Origin: a virus
Length of the DNA: 27,659 nt
Reading direction: 5' to 3' (one strand)
IMG/VR virus record: IMGVR_UViG_3300044797_000008
Coordinates: 1-27,659 of that record
Under the pieces are notes generated by a model. It did not search any database, was not told where the DNA came from, and saw only the letters and a program-made list of their open reading frames with translations. Within the stretch, counting starts at the first letter, position 1; each line of letters begins with the position of its first letter. Position numbers and translations under genes: made by a program. Positions 1 through 5,637 of this stretch are shown here, piece by piece.

Positions 1-55
1 GGCGTAGTTTGTAGCCCTGTCCTCAGTAAAGGTGAGCGTCAGGAGGAGGGCTGCT

Positions 56-139
56 ATGTCGGCGGTAAGGCGTTGCTGCGGAGTGGAAAGAATGCTCCCA
101 TTCGTAAGCACGAATGAAACGCTGTGGAGCCGACAATAA
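56..139 (+). CDS. Possible 27-aa small ORF with strong ribosome site
   Basis: ATG at 56 is preceded by AGGAGGAGG at 41-49, one of the strongest ribosome sites in the window, with 6-9 nt spacing. The ORF ends at TAA 137-139 and would encode 27 residues beginning MSAVRRCCGVERM. There is no hydrophobic segment and no known motif. It may be a real small early protein, a leader peptide, or a chance ORF behind the ribosome site of something else. The AGGAGG is the only argument for it. Confidence 0.25.
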   Translation: MSAVRRCCGVERMLPFVSTNETLWSRQ

Positions 140-242
140 ACACAAGGGCATCATTTAGCGAATGATGTTTGGCTATTGGGTCGAAAGACTTTCTGCCTTC
201 CACGGAACCAGCAAGTATGCTCATACGGCTTTATACCGCATG

Positions 243-278
243 GAGACACTTCTACCAAGGGTAAGGTAGAAGTGTCTC
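243..278 (+). terminator. Long perfect hairpin, terminator-like
   Basis: GAGACACTTCTACC (243-256) is followed by an 8-nt loop and its exact reverse complement at 265-278, a 14-bp perfect stem. A G-T pair at 242/279 could extend it. No T-tract follows, so it does not fit a classical intrinsic terminator. It could be a Rho-assisted or attenuating structure, an RNase III site, or a protein-binding dyad. It lies 108 bp upstream of the first solid gene. Confidence 0.5.
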
Positions 279-323
279 TCCGACATTACCCGCATTAAGG
301 ATTTCTGTAGATACAACATTATT

Positions 324-361
324 GAGCCGCCGACACGAACGCCAGTGAGTCCGGCGGGCTC
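324..361 (+). repeat. Hairpin immediately upstream of first gene
   Basis: GAGCCGCCG (324-332) pairs with CGGC, a bulged G, then GGCTC (352-361): nine base pairs with one bulge around a 19-nt loop. It lies 9 nt before the AAGGAG ribosome site (371-376) of the gene at 386. This is the same hairpin-then-ribosome-site arrangement seen at 5607 and 16989. It is possibly a 5' mRNA stabiliser or processing site. Confidence 0.4.
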
Positions 362-385
362 ATAAGAGTTAAGGAGTGAAACATT

Positions 386-757
386 ATGGAGCAAGAGACT
401 GTAGAACTGTGGACACCATCAATGCCAACCGTGTCTAAGACAAAAAAGTCTGTCCAGCGCATCGGAGACAGGCTCGAAAGAACATCTGCCAACCGCACGG
501 AGAAGCGTAAGAACCAAGCCATCGAGGTGCTCAAAGCATTCATAGCCAGCGACAGTGGATTCACCGATCAGGAACTTGTGGCGGGCGTGATTGGCGGGGC
601 AGACGGCCCAAGACGGAGGCGCTATCTTCGCTCAGCCTGGGGATTATCCTTCAACGTTCGCATAGATGCCACTGGCTTGAAACGCTATTCACTCGCCAGC
701 AAAGAACACGCAAGAGAAACGCTGAAGGCTGGAGGGAAGATAGACGACCCTCTATAA
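386..757 (+). CDS. Small basic protein, possible winged helix-turn-helix
   Basis: This 123-aa protein starts at ATG 386 behind AAGGAG (371-376, 9-nt spacing). The first half is polar and basic (KTKKSVQRIGDRLER, NRTEKRKNQ). Residues about 45-105 read like a winged helix: a helix (AIEVLKAFIA), then GFTDQELVAGV, then an arginine-rich recognition stretch (GPRRRRYLRSAWG), then a beta-wing ending in LKRYSLA. That pattern resembles small phage wHTH proteins, but the match is by eye only. It is followed 8 nt later by another small gene with its own AAGGGG site, so the two are probably co-transcribed. Its place at the head of the operon would suit a regulator or early protein. No specific function is recognised. 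Confidence 0.7.
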   Translation: MEQETVELWTPSMPTVSKTKKSVQRIGDRLERTSANRTEKRKNQAIEVLKAFIASDSGFTDQELVAGVIGGADGPRRRRYLRSAWGLSFNVRIDATGLKRYSLASKEHARETLKAGGKIDDPL

Positions 758-765
758 AGGGGATT

Positions 766-993
766 ATGAACCGTGCCGAAAGACTCAACGCCTGTAAAAC
801 GCTCGCCGAAGTGAGGGCGTGGATGAAAGAGGCGGACGAAATAGCGGCTGCGATTCCCAATCAGCGTCCGTGGTTGAGTGATCTCCAGATCGTAGCAACA
901 AGGCAATACCTTAAGAAACTATTTGGCAACAAAGAACCTTCAAAAGAGTTGCACGGGATGTCGACCATAAAACCTGTCGCAACGCAGGGGTAA
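766..993 (+). CDS. Small helical hypothetical protein
   Basis: This 75-aa protein starts at ATG 766, 8 nt after the previous stop, with AAGGGG upstream. The first 50 residues look helical and charged (RAERLNACKTLAEVRAWMKEADEIAAAI, then LSDLQIVATRQYLKKLFG). The C-terminal 20 residues look unstructured. It has no membrane segment, cysteine cluster or known motif. The codon pattern and tight spacing support a real gene in the same transcript as 386-757. The family was not recognised. Confidence 0.65.
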   Translation: MNRAERLNACKTLAEVRAWMKEADEIAAAIPNQRPWLSDLQIVATRQYLKKLFGNKEPSKELHGMSTIKPVATQG

Positions 994-996
994 TCA

Positions 997-1134
997 GTGC
1001 CGTGCGAAAAGTTCTCCGCTGATTATGTATCGTTGCAAGCGCCTTCAGCAAGCGACTTCCAACAATGTGCTGTCACGCCCGTGGATTCGGGCACTCGACA
1101 GGCGGACTGGTGGGCACCTCGGTGTTGTCTTTGA
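997..1134 (+). CDS. Possible 45-aa small protein, GTG start
   Basis: GTG at 997 comes 3 nt after the preceding stop, with AGGGG at 986-990 and a 6-nt spacer. The ORF stops at TGA 1132-1134 and encodes 45 residues (begins MPCEKFSADY, ends DWWAPRCCL) with four cysteines. The tight spacing and good ribosome site argue for a real, translationally coupled small gene. No family is recognised. A competing ATG ORF at 1025-1168 in another frame has no ribosome site. About 50 nt separate this ORF from the sigma-like gene. Confidence 0.45.
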   Translation: MPCEKFSADYVSLQAPSASDFQQCAVTPVDSGTRQADWWAPRCCL

Positions 1135-1186
1135 GCCAGCACTGGGAAGAAGCCAGCCGCCCGTTTGAGAAATGTAAAAAGGAATA

Positions 1187-1603
1187 ATGAGTTGTAAAAA
1201 CACCTCACAAAAATACTGGAATCAAATCCTCGCCAAAGAAGGTCTCTCCGTTTGGAAGGGCACAGACCATCATCTGGTGTATCTCAACAGACCTCCCGAC
1301 CACGACCAGCACAACTGTGGAAGCCGTTCTGGAGGTTCTGGTCCCGACGATGACAACAAACGTCCGATCCGCAGATACATGAAACTGGGTGGAGCGGGTG
1401 ACTCCCAAACCAGCATGTTTCTGGAACTCGCTCTGACCGCTCTATCGAAGCGTGACCAGACATTCCTCAAGCACTATCAAACAGAAACAGTCCACGAAAT
1501 AGCCCTCGCTTACAACATCGCCCACGCCGCCGTTTACAACCGCATGTCCCGCCTTCGCAAGAAACTGCAAAGCATAGCCCTCAAGTTGAAGCAATACCGA
1601 TAG
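1187..1603 (+). CDS. Sigma-region-4-like HTH protein, candidate late regulator
   Basis: This 138-aa protein starts at ATG 1187 behind AAAAAGGAAT. Residues about 76-138 have the layout of sigma70 region 4: a leading helix (FLELALTALSKRD), a tyrosine-containing turn, an HTH (VHEIALAYNIAHAAVYNRMSRLRKKL) and a basic tail. The first 75 residues are polar, glycine- and aspartate-rich, with no sigma region 2, so this is not a complete sigma factor. Phage ArpU/RinA-type late regulators are of similar size (about 130-140 aa), have a sigma-4-like HTH and sit just upstream of small terminase genes, as this does. Its stop codon lies inside the CGATAGA box of the candidate promoter at 1598. I infer that it activates late genes, possibly through that motif. 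Other DNA-binding roles remain possible. Confidence 0.7.
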   Translation: MSCKNTSQKYWNQILAKEGLSVWKGTDHHLVYLNRPPDHDQHNCGSRSGGSGPDDDNKRPIRRYMKLGGAGDSQTSMFLELALTALSKRDQTFLKHYQTETVHEIALAYNIAHAAVYNRMSRLRKKLQSIALKLKQYR

Positions 1604-1627
1604 AAAAGCCCGTTTTCGCCAGATAGT
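1598..1627 (+). promoter_or_regulatory. Candidate phage promoter C (CGATAGA-N17-GATAGT)
   Basis: CGATAGA at 1598-1604, a 17-nt spacer, then GATAGT at 1622-1627. Two other intergenic sites (6048, 15293) have the same boxes at the same distance, which matches normal -35/-10 geometry, although neither box resembles the sigma70 consensus. The upstream box overlaps the stop codon of the sigma-like gene. The site lies 122 nt before the ParB-like gene and could serve 1750-4242. It is the least conserved of the three (G instead of A in the second box). Confidence 0.5.
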
Positions 1628-1749
1628 AGGAACCATAATTCTAACTTTGGCCAAGCCGTCGGTGGTTTGGCTTGCTTCCATCCTGGGAGCCAGAGGCGAG
1701 AACGGCATTTCCGCTCTCGCCTCTTTTCAAGTCGAATGGAATGAATCGA

Positions 1750-2307
1750 ATGAAACTTAGTGAACTTGTTCAAGACCCTGCCAACGCTAACGCTGGAACC
1801 TTGCGTGGCAAAACTGCTGTAGAGGTCTCCCTCGCTTCCTGTGGAGCGGGTCGCAGTATCGTGACCGACAAGAACGGCGTAATACTGGCGGGAAATAAAA
1901 CAGCGGCAGCGGCTCAACTTGCTGGCTTGAATCAGGAAGTAATCCTCGTAGACAGCGACGGCTCACAACTTGTGGTGGTTCGCCGCACTGACCTCGACGC
2001 CTCAGATACGAAAGCCAAGACTCTGGCGGTCGCTGACAACCGCACCGCTGAAATAGGTTTGGAATGGAACCCCGCAGTGCTCAAAGACCTAAGCACAGTC
2101 TTGAACCTCCAGCCTTATTTCAGCACTGGCGAATTGAAAGAAATCATAGAACCGAATGCGGAAGAAGCAGAAGGCGACAAAGAATTGACCATGAGCAACG
2201 ACCTCACATTTAAGGTCATCGTGGAATGCGCCAGTGAGCAGGAACAGTTTGAACTGCTGACCAAGTTTGAAAAGGACGGCCTCAAATGTGCGGCTTTGAC
2301 TTCGTAG
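1750..2307 (+). CDS. ParB-like (ParB/sulfiredoxin fold) domain protein
   Basis: I place the start at ATG 1750 (MKLSELVQDPANAN), 9 nt after GGA. An ATG at 1741 is in frame but too close to that site. The 185-aa product has the phage ParB-like layout: an N-terminal strand-helix, the core motif GAGRSIVTDKNGVILAGN at about residues 34-51 followed by helix KTAAAAQLAGL, a strand region (EVILVDSDG), and the DNRTAEIGLEW segment common in these proteins. The last 35 residues (FKVIVECASEQEQFELLTKFEKDG) match the short C-terminal tail often seen in phage ParB-like proteins. Such proteins occur beside methylases, nucleases and terminases and may bind or cut DNA. The 3' end overlaps the ABC-GNAT gene by 22 nt, so the two are probably coupled. 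Nuclease activity is not shown by the sequence. Confidence 0.8.
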   Translation: MKLSELVQDPANANAGTLRGKTAVEVSLASCGAGRSIVTDKNGVILAGNKTAAAAQLAGLNQEVILVDSDGSQLVVVRRTDLDASDTKAKTLAVADNRTAEIGLEWNPAVLKDLSTVLNLQPYFSTGELKEIIEPNAEEAEGDKELTMSNDLTFKVIVECASEQEQFELLTKFEKDGLKCAALTS

Positions 2308-3386
2308 TTTCCAGCAAGATCGTAAACAGCCCGAGAGTAAAGCAGTTGGCCTCCATCTTCGATGTCCCGCTGGCTGACAAGTCGGAAATTCACTTCCACG
2401 GCGATTTGCCAATCGAGGGCTTCGATTGGAACGTTGGCTTGATAGTCGGACCCTCTGGCTGCGGCAAGAGTTCCATTCTGTCCCGAGTATTCAGCATTCC
2501 AGAGCCGTTCACCTGGGAAGCGCCGTCCGTAATAGACGATTTTCCTCCCGACTTGTCCATTCAAGCAGTATCGGAAACCTGCCAGAGCGTTGGCTTCAAT
2601 ACCATCCCAGCCTGGATGCGGCCTTACTCGGTTCTCTCCAACGGTGAGAAGTTCCGAGTGGAAATGGCACGCCGACTGCTTTCCCCGACCAGTCCAATCG
2701 TAATGGACGAATTTACCAGCGTGGTAGATCGCCAAGTGGCTCAGATTGGCTGTCACGCCGTCCAGAAATACGTTCGCAGAAATAATCTGAAGTTCGTTGC
2801 CGCCTCTTGTCACTTTGACATTCTCGACTGGCTGCAACCTGACTGGATCTTCGAGCCCAGCACAATGACATTTTCCCGGAGGTCACTTCGGCAACGACCA
2901 CCCATTGACGTTGAAATTCATCGGGTCGGATACGAATACTGGAAGGTATTCGCTCCATTTCACTATCTAACCGCCGACCTCAACAAGTCGGCAAAATGCT
3001 TCGTCCTGTTTGTGAATGAGCAACCGACTTCCTTTGCTGGCATGTTGCATTTTCCCCACGCAAGCGTTCGGGACATAAAACGATGTTCTCGACTGGTGAC
3101 CCTTCCAGATTGGCAGGGTCTTGGCTTGGCAATGACCCTAATAGAGAAATTGGGGGCGGCTTACAAGGCTTGTGGCTATCGTTTGAGAACCTACCCGGCT
3201 CACCCCTCCCTGATCCGCAGTTTCAACAAGTCTCTTCAATGGGGACTGATGAAAAAGCCCGGAGAATACTCGCCCAGGGCAGGAAATACTTCCGAGGTGG
3301 AAGGCTTCGGCGGCAGACCGTGTGCCGTCTTTCAATACAAAGGTTTACCGATGGATGAAGCCATCGCCAAAAGGCTAATCGCATGA
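2286..3386 (+). CDS. ABC-type ATPase fused to GNAT acetyltransferase (COG2401-like)
   Basis: This 366-aa two-domain protein starts at ATG 2286, with AAGGAC 8 nt upstream, inside the end of the ParB-like gene. The N-terminal half is a compact ABC ATPase: Walker A GPSGCGKSS (55-63), a signature-like LSNGE (117-121), Walker B SPIVMDE (136-142) and an H-loop histidine at 176. There are no membrane segments, so it is not a transporter. The C-terminal half (about 205-366) looks like a GNAT fold, with the acetyl-CoA motif PDWQGLGLA at 274-282 and a downstream helix-strand (YKACGYRLRTY, HPSLIRSFNKS). COG2401 describes exactly this fusion, with no assigned function. Mu Mom shows that GNAT-like enzymes can modify phage DNA. 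The link to DNA modification here is inference from context (ParB-like gene upstream, packaging genes downstream). Confidence 0.85.
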   Translation: MCGFDFVVSSKIVNSPRVKQLASIFDVPLADKSEIHFHGDLPIEGFDWNVGLIVGPSGCGKSSILSRVFSIPEPFTWEAPSVIDDFPPDLSIQAVSETCQSVGFNTIPAWMRPYSVLSNGEKFRVEMARRLLSPTSPIVMDEFTSVVDRQVAQIGCHAVQKYVRRNNLKFVAASCHFDILDWLQPDWIFEPSTMTFSRRSLRQRPPIDVEIHRVGYEYWKVFAPFHYLTADLNKSAKCFVLFVNEQPTSFAGMLHFPHASVRDIKRCSRLVTLPDWQGLGLAMTLIEKLGAAYKACGYRLRTYPAHPSLIRSFNKSLQWGLMKKPGEYSPRAGNTSEVEGFGGRPCAVFQYKGLPMDEAIAKRLIA

Positions 3387-3511
3387 CCGAAGAAGATTTG
3401 ATAGAGGCTCGGAAACGAGCACAAGAATACCGCAAGATGGCGGAAGAGGAATGCCCAGACGGTGGTTTTCTATTCGCCGACCTTGGCAAACCACCGAAGG
3501 AAAACCAATGA
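3383..3511 (+). CDS. 42-aa acidic small protein
   Basis: ATG 3383 overlaps the ABC-GNAT stop by 4 nt (ATGA), and its own stop at 3509-3511 overlaps the next start at 3508 in the same way. The 42 residues are charged and helical at the start (TEEDLIEARKRAQEYRKMAEEE) and end with a GGFLFADLGKPPK segment. The double ATGA coupling strongly suggests that it is translated as part of the ABC-GNAT to small terminase transcript. No family is recognised. It may be a small accessory protein to one of its neighbours. Confidence 0.6.
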   Translation: MTEEDLIEARKRAQEYRKMAEEECPDGGFLFADLGKPPKENQ

Positions 3512-3840
3512 CTGCCTTAGCCTGTCCTGACCACTTGGGAGAACTCGCCCGCCTCGAATGGGTTCGGATGTCTGCCGACCTCGGCGAAAAACTAACGACA
3601 GTGGATGCACCTGCCCTGGCTGCGTATTGCGTGGCCTACGGTCGCTGGAAAGAAGCCGAACTCAACATCCAGAAGTATGGAACGGTTATCAGAACGGGGA
3701 AAGGGGAAGATGCCAAACCAACGATCAGTCCGTACATAGCGGTCGCTGAAAAGTCCCTGGAGATAATGAAGCAATGGCTTGTGGAACTCGAATGCACTCC
3801 CAAGGCTCGCTCCTCCCACAAATCAGAAGGCTGGGTATAA
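3508..3840 (+). CDS. terS: Terminase small subunit, P27 family (first copy)
   Basis: I chose ATG 3508 (MTALACPDHLGELARLEWVRM) because it overlaps the preceding stop as ATGA. An in-frame ATG at 3451 would lie inside the 42-aa gene. The 110-aa product fits the P27 (Terminase_4) small subunit: CPDHLGELARLEWVRM, then DAPALAAYCVAYGRWKEAELNIQKYG, then SPYIAVAEKSLEIMKQWLVELECTPKAR near the C-terminus. The family recognises packaging-initiation DNA and delivers it to the large subunit. The upstream basic segment typical of the family is absent, so it is short. It is followed directly by HNH, a known P27-phage pairing. A second, different P27-type protein lies at 5638, so its role relative to that copy is unclear. 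Confidence 0.85.
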   Translation: MTALACPDHLGELARLEWVRMSADLGEKLTTVDAPALAAYCVAYGRWKEAELNIQKYGTVIRTGKGEDAKPTISPYIAVAEKSLEIMKQWLVELECTPKARSSHKSEGWV

Positions 3841-4242
3841 ATGCCAGTGTCGCCTGTGTCCCTGTGCCGTGATTGTAGCAAGCGGGCATTGCAAGGCACT
3901 TCGTATTGCGCCGACCACCAGACCAACAACAATGCGGCGGCGTATAAGAAACTATCAAGTCGATACAGTGCAGCCGACCCTATTAGGAACCTTTACCAGT
4001 GCAAACGATGGATCAAAGGCACAAGAGCGGCGGTGCTCAGGAGAGACCCGCTCTGCCGTATGTGCGGTCATGAAGCCTCGACAGTATGCGACCACCATCC
4101 ACTGACAGCAAGAGAAGTGGTGGCTCAGTTCGGCATCGCCGCCTTCTACGACGTGAACCGTTGCCAAGGTTTGTGTGCTTCCTGCCATTCATCGAAGACG
4201 GCACTGGAAGACAGCACCTTCGCTCACCATTCGTCCTCCTGA
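3841..4242 (+). CDS. HNH endonuclease
   Basis: This 133-aa protein starts at ATG 3841, immediately after the small terminase stop. Two zinc-knuckle-like pairs frame the HNH motif: CRMC at 72-75, DHH at 84-86, a central asparagine at 106 and CASCHSSKT at 112-120. An extra N-terminal cysteine set (CRDC at 9-12, C23) may bind a further metal. HNH proteins beside terminases of HK97-type phages nick or cut DNA at cos sites and are needed for packaging in several systems. Here the position directly after a P27 small subunit fits that role. The large terminase is unusually distant (7879). Confidence 0.88.
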   Translation: MPVSPVSLCRDCSKRALQGTSYCADHQTNNNAAAYKKLSSRYSAADPIRNLYQCKRWIKGTRAAVLRRDPLCRMCGHEASTVCDHHPLTAREVVAQFGIAAFYDVNRCQGLCASCHSSKTALEDSTFAHHSSS

Positions 4243-4662
4243 CAATAACAGGCACCCCTCCACGAAAGAACTAAGCAGCGCCTTGACCAACCTCCTGTAT
4301 TCCCGAATTGGCTGGAGAGGCTAATTAGACGGACACAATTCTCCGTTTCGATACGGGTTCAGGCCACGGGAAGTGTGAAGTAGTTTATCAAGGGTCGTTC
4401 TGATGCCTGGTCACCGATGTCGTTTTGTTAGAAATCAGAACAAGACCACTCTTGCTGGCGTGCCGGACCGGTGTAATCTCACCCCAGCGCAAATCCTCTT
4501 GACCCGCAAACACAAAAGGGATATAAAAGGGGCCTCTTCTTTAGGGCCGAACCTCAAGGGCCGAATCCCAGGATCAACAGCAGGATCACGTACTGTCACG
4601 TGAGCGGAAGCATTATCCGCTCTGGTTTAAGAGCCTGCCTATTCTGACTAACGGAGGCACCA
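4243..4662 (+). promoter_or_regulatory. Intergenic control region of the PKD gene
   Basis: This 420-nt stretch has no convincing gene. The 66-codon ORF at 4403-4603 lacks a ribosome site and has no protein-like pattern. It holds a good sigma70-type promoter (4499-4527), a direct repeat of AGGGCCGAA at 4543-4551 and 4557-4565, and two small inverted repeats in the probable leader RNA: TCACGT/ACGTGA at 4586-4603 and GAGCGGA/TCCGCTC at 4602-4622. A weak hairpin ACGGA/TCCGT lies around 4330-4347. The leader of roughly 130 nt ends with GGAGG before ATG 4663. Confidence 0.6.
4499..4527 (+). promoter_or_regulatory. Sigma70-type promoter for PKD gene
   Basis: TTGACC (4499-4504), a 17-nt spacer and TATAAA (4522-4527). 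Each box differs from the bacterial housekeeping consensus at one position and the spacing is ideal. It lies about 135 nt upstream of the PKD gene, giving that gene an expression route independent of the phage late genes, as is typical of moron genes in prophages. Confidence 0.7.
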
Positions 4663-5298
4663 ATGAAAAAGCACAAAAGAGGATTGGTCGTAGCTAGAGT
4701 TGCCATTTGTGTTGCCAGTGCTGCGATGCTTCTTGCCCAGCCGGGCAACCCGCCAAAATACCCGCCCTGTCCATCAAATGGGAGCTGCAATCAGAGTCTC
4801 GGGAATGATACGCACAATCCGAACACAGCAAACGGTTGTACTGGATGGTGTAGCAACACACCTTTGAAATTTACTCCTGACCCCATTTGGGCTTGTGCAG
4901 GCCAAGCGGTATCCGGCATTAATGTCAGGGTCGATGGGGCGATGGATACCAAAGGCAATGCGGTCGCAAATGGTGGAGGCGCTGTAAATTGGGGTGATGG
5001 AACATCGGAGGACTCCATTTCCATGAATGCGGGTCCCATTCCATTTAATCAGAACTTCACGCACACCTTTTCTGCCGCAGGCACCTACTATCCGTCAGCA
5101 ACGGTTGCACAGCAGTTTGCTTACACAGGCAATGGCTCATGTGGCTATCGATGCCGCTCACAACAAGCAGTGATGGCTATTGTCTACTTGGCCGACTCCC
5201 CGGAATGTGCGACTGGGGTCTTCCAAGCAACTTCAAACTCTGAAAAGCGGAGGGTAAAGGAACTCAAGAAATTCAAGGCTCTGCTAGCTAAACAATGA
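4663..5298 (+). CDS. Secreted PKD-domain protein, probable moron
   Basis: This 211-aa protein starts at ATG 4663 after GGAGG. Residues 1-25 form a signal peptide: basic KKHKRG, a hydrophobic stretch (VAICVASAAMLLA) and probable cleavage near AQP. There is no lipobox. A cysteine-rich segment follows (C36, C42, C59, C63, C78). Then comes a PKD-like immunoglobulin fold with VNWGDGTSE (108-116) and THTFSAAGTYYPSATV (133-148), and a second cysteine group (C160, C164, C182). The C-terminus is basic. The eight cysteines of the mature part suggest disulfides outside the cytoplasm. PKD domains mediate protein or glycan contacts on the cell surface. With its own promoter and long flanks between two small terminases, it looks like a lysogenic-conversion or surface-exclusion gene, but the function is unknown. 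Confidence 0.75.
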   Translation: MKKHKRGLVVARVAICVASAAMLLAQPGNPPKYPPCPSNGSCNQSLGNDTHNPNTANGCTGWCSNTPLKFTPDPIWACAGQAVSGINVRVDGAMDTKGNAVANGGGAVNWGDGTSEDSISMNAGPIPFNQNFTHTFSAAGTYYPSATVAQQFAYTGNGSCGYRCRSQQAVMAIVYLADSPECATGVFQATSNSEKRRVKELKKFKALLAKQ

Positions 5299-5334
5299 GG
5301 AGCAACGGCCCTAGCGAGCCTTTCACCGGGTTGG

Positions 5335-5388
5335 TGTTCTGCGGTTTTCACGTCAACCTCTAGCGGGTTGGCGCACGCTGGCAGAACA
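5335..5388 (+). repeat. Nested inverted repeat downstream of PKD gene
   Basis: TGTTCTGC (5335-5342) is matched by GCAGAACA (5381-5388). Inside them, CAACC and GGTTG form a second stem around TCTAGCG. The pair would fold into an elongated stem with internal loops 37 nt after the PKD stop. No T-tract follows. It could be a terminator-like or processed RNA structure. Confidence 0.35.
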
Positions 5389-5606
5389 TTGCCTCGTGTT
5401 TCGCATTCGTGGGCCAGGGCCCTGAAGAGGCTGACTGAGCGAATGGGTACAAGCGTTAATAACGCCATCCGTGCCCCGCTATTCTGGCAAAACACTCGCC
5501 GTATCCGTGCCCCGTCCGATCTCCTAAGCGCTTTAGATCAAAGAGAGCGTGCGATCGTTTTGCACGGAAAAGCCATAATCGAACCGAATTGAAAACGTGA
5601 ATTGTG

Positions 5607-5626
5607 CACAACTGTGCACAGTTGTG
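5607..5626 (+). promoter_or_regulatory. Perfect 20-bp palindrome before second small terminase
   Basis: The half-site CACAACTGTG is followed directly by its exact reverse complement CACAGTTGTG. As DNA it is a strong operator-like dyad. As RNA it forms an 8-bp stem with a TGCA loop. AAAGGA follows almost immediately and ATG is at 5638, so it would sit at the ribosome site of the second small terminase. It may be a repressor site, an mRNA processing hairpin or a translational control element. Confidence 0.55.
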
Positions 5627-5637
5627 AAAGGACCCTG

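Larger units (their letters stand above)
1..385. other. Gene-poor leader region with hairpins and tiny ORFs
   Basis: No convincing gene is seen here. The first frame is open from base 1 to a TGA at 115-117 and could be the tail of a gene outside the window. A 27-codon ORF at 56-139 has a very good ribosome site (AGGAGGAGG) but no recognisable product. A 35-codon ORF at 162-269 runs into the hairpin at 243-278. Two hairpins (243-278 and 324-361) precede the first solid gene at 386. The stretch therefore looks like a regulatory or transcription-boundary region ahead of the operon. No tRNA-like T-loop was seen. Confidence 0.5.
5299..5637 (+). other. Intergenic region rich in inverted and direct repeats
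   Basis: No supported gene is seen. The 74-codon ORF at 5368-5592 lacks a ribosome site and a family-like pattern. The region contains a nested inverted repeat (5335-5388), a perfect palindrome CAGGGCCCTG (5415-5424), a 12-bp direct repeat ATCCGTGCCCCG (5467-5478 and 5503-5514) and a perfect 20-bp palindrome just before the next gene (5607-5626). It may terminate PKD transcription, control the second small terminase, or mark an old insertion boundary. Confidence 0.5.

Noticed and set aside
243-278. Classical intrinsic terminator
   Set aside because: The stem is perfect but no T-run follows. It is listed only as terminator-like.
2115-2837. Long - strand ORF (240 codons) across the ParB-like and ABC-GNAT genes
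   Set aside because: Both + strand genes have intact motifs. The - frame has no recognisable features.
2286-3386. ABC transporter subunit
   Set aside because: There are no membrane partner genes, and the ATPase is fused to a GNAT domain. It is a soluble, transport-unrelated type.
4403-4603. 66-codon + strand ORF between HNH and PKD genes
   Set aside because: It has no ribosome site, no protein-like pattern, and it overlaps the PKD promoter.
4663-4740. Lipoprotein signal on the PKD protein
   Set aside because: The cysteine at residue 16 follows VAI, not a lipobox. The hydrophobic stretch continues past it to a normal signal-peptidase site near residue 25.
5368-5592. 74-codon + strand ORF before the second small terminase
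   Set aside because: It starts with a non-ATG codon without a ribosome site. The repeated residues come from a DNA direct repeat, and no family resemblance was seen.
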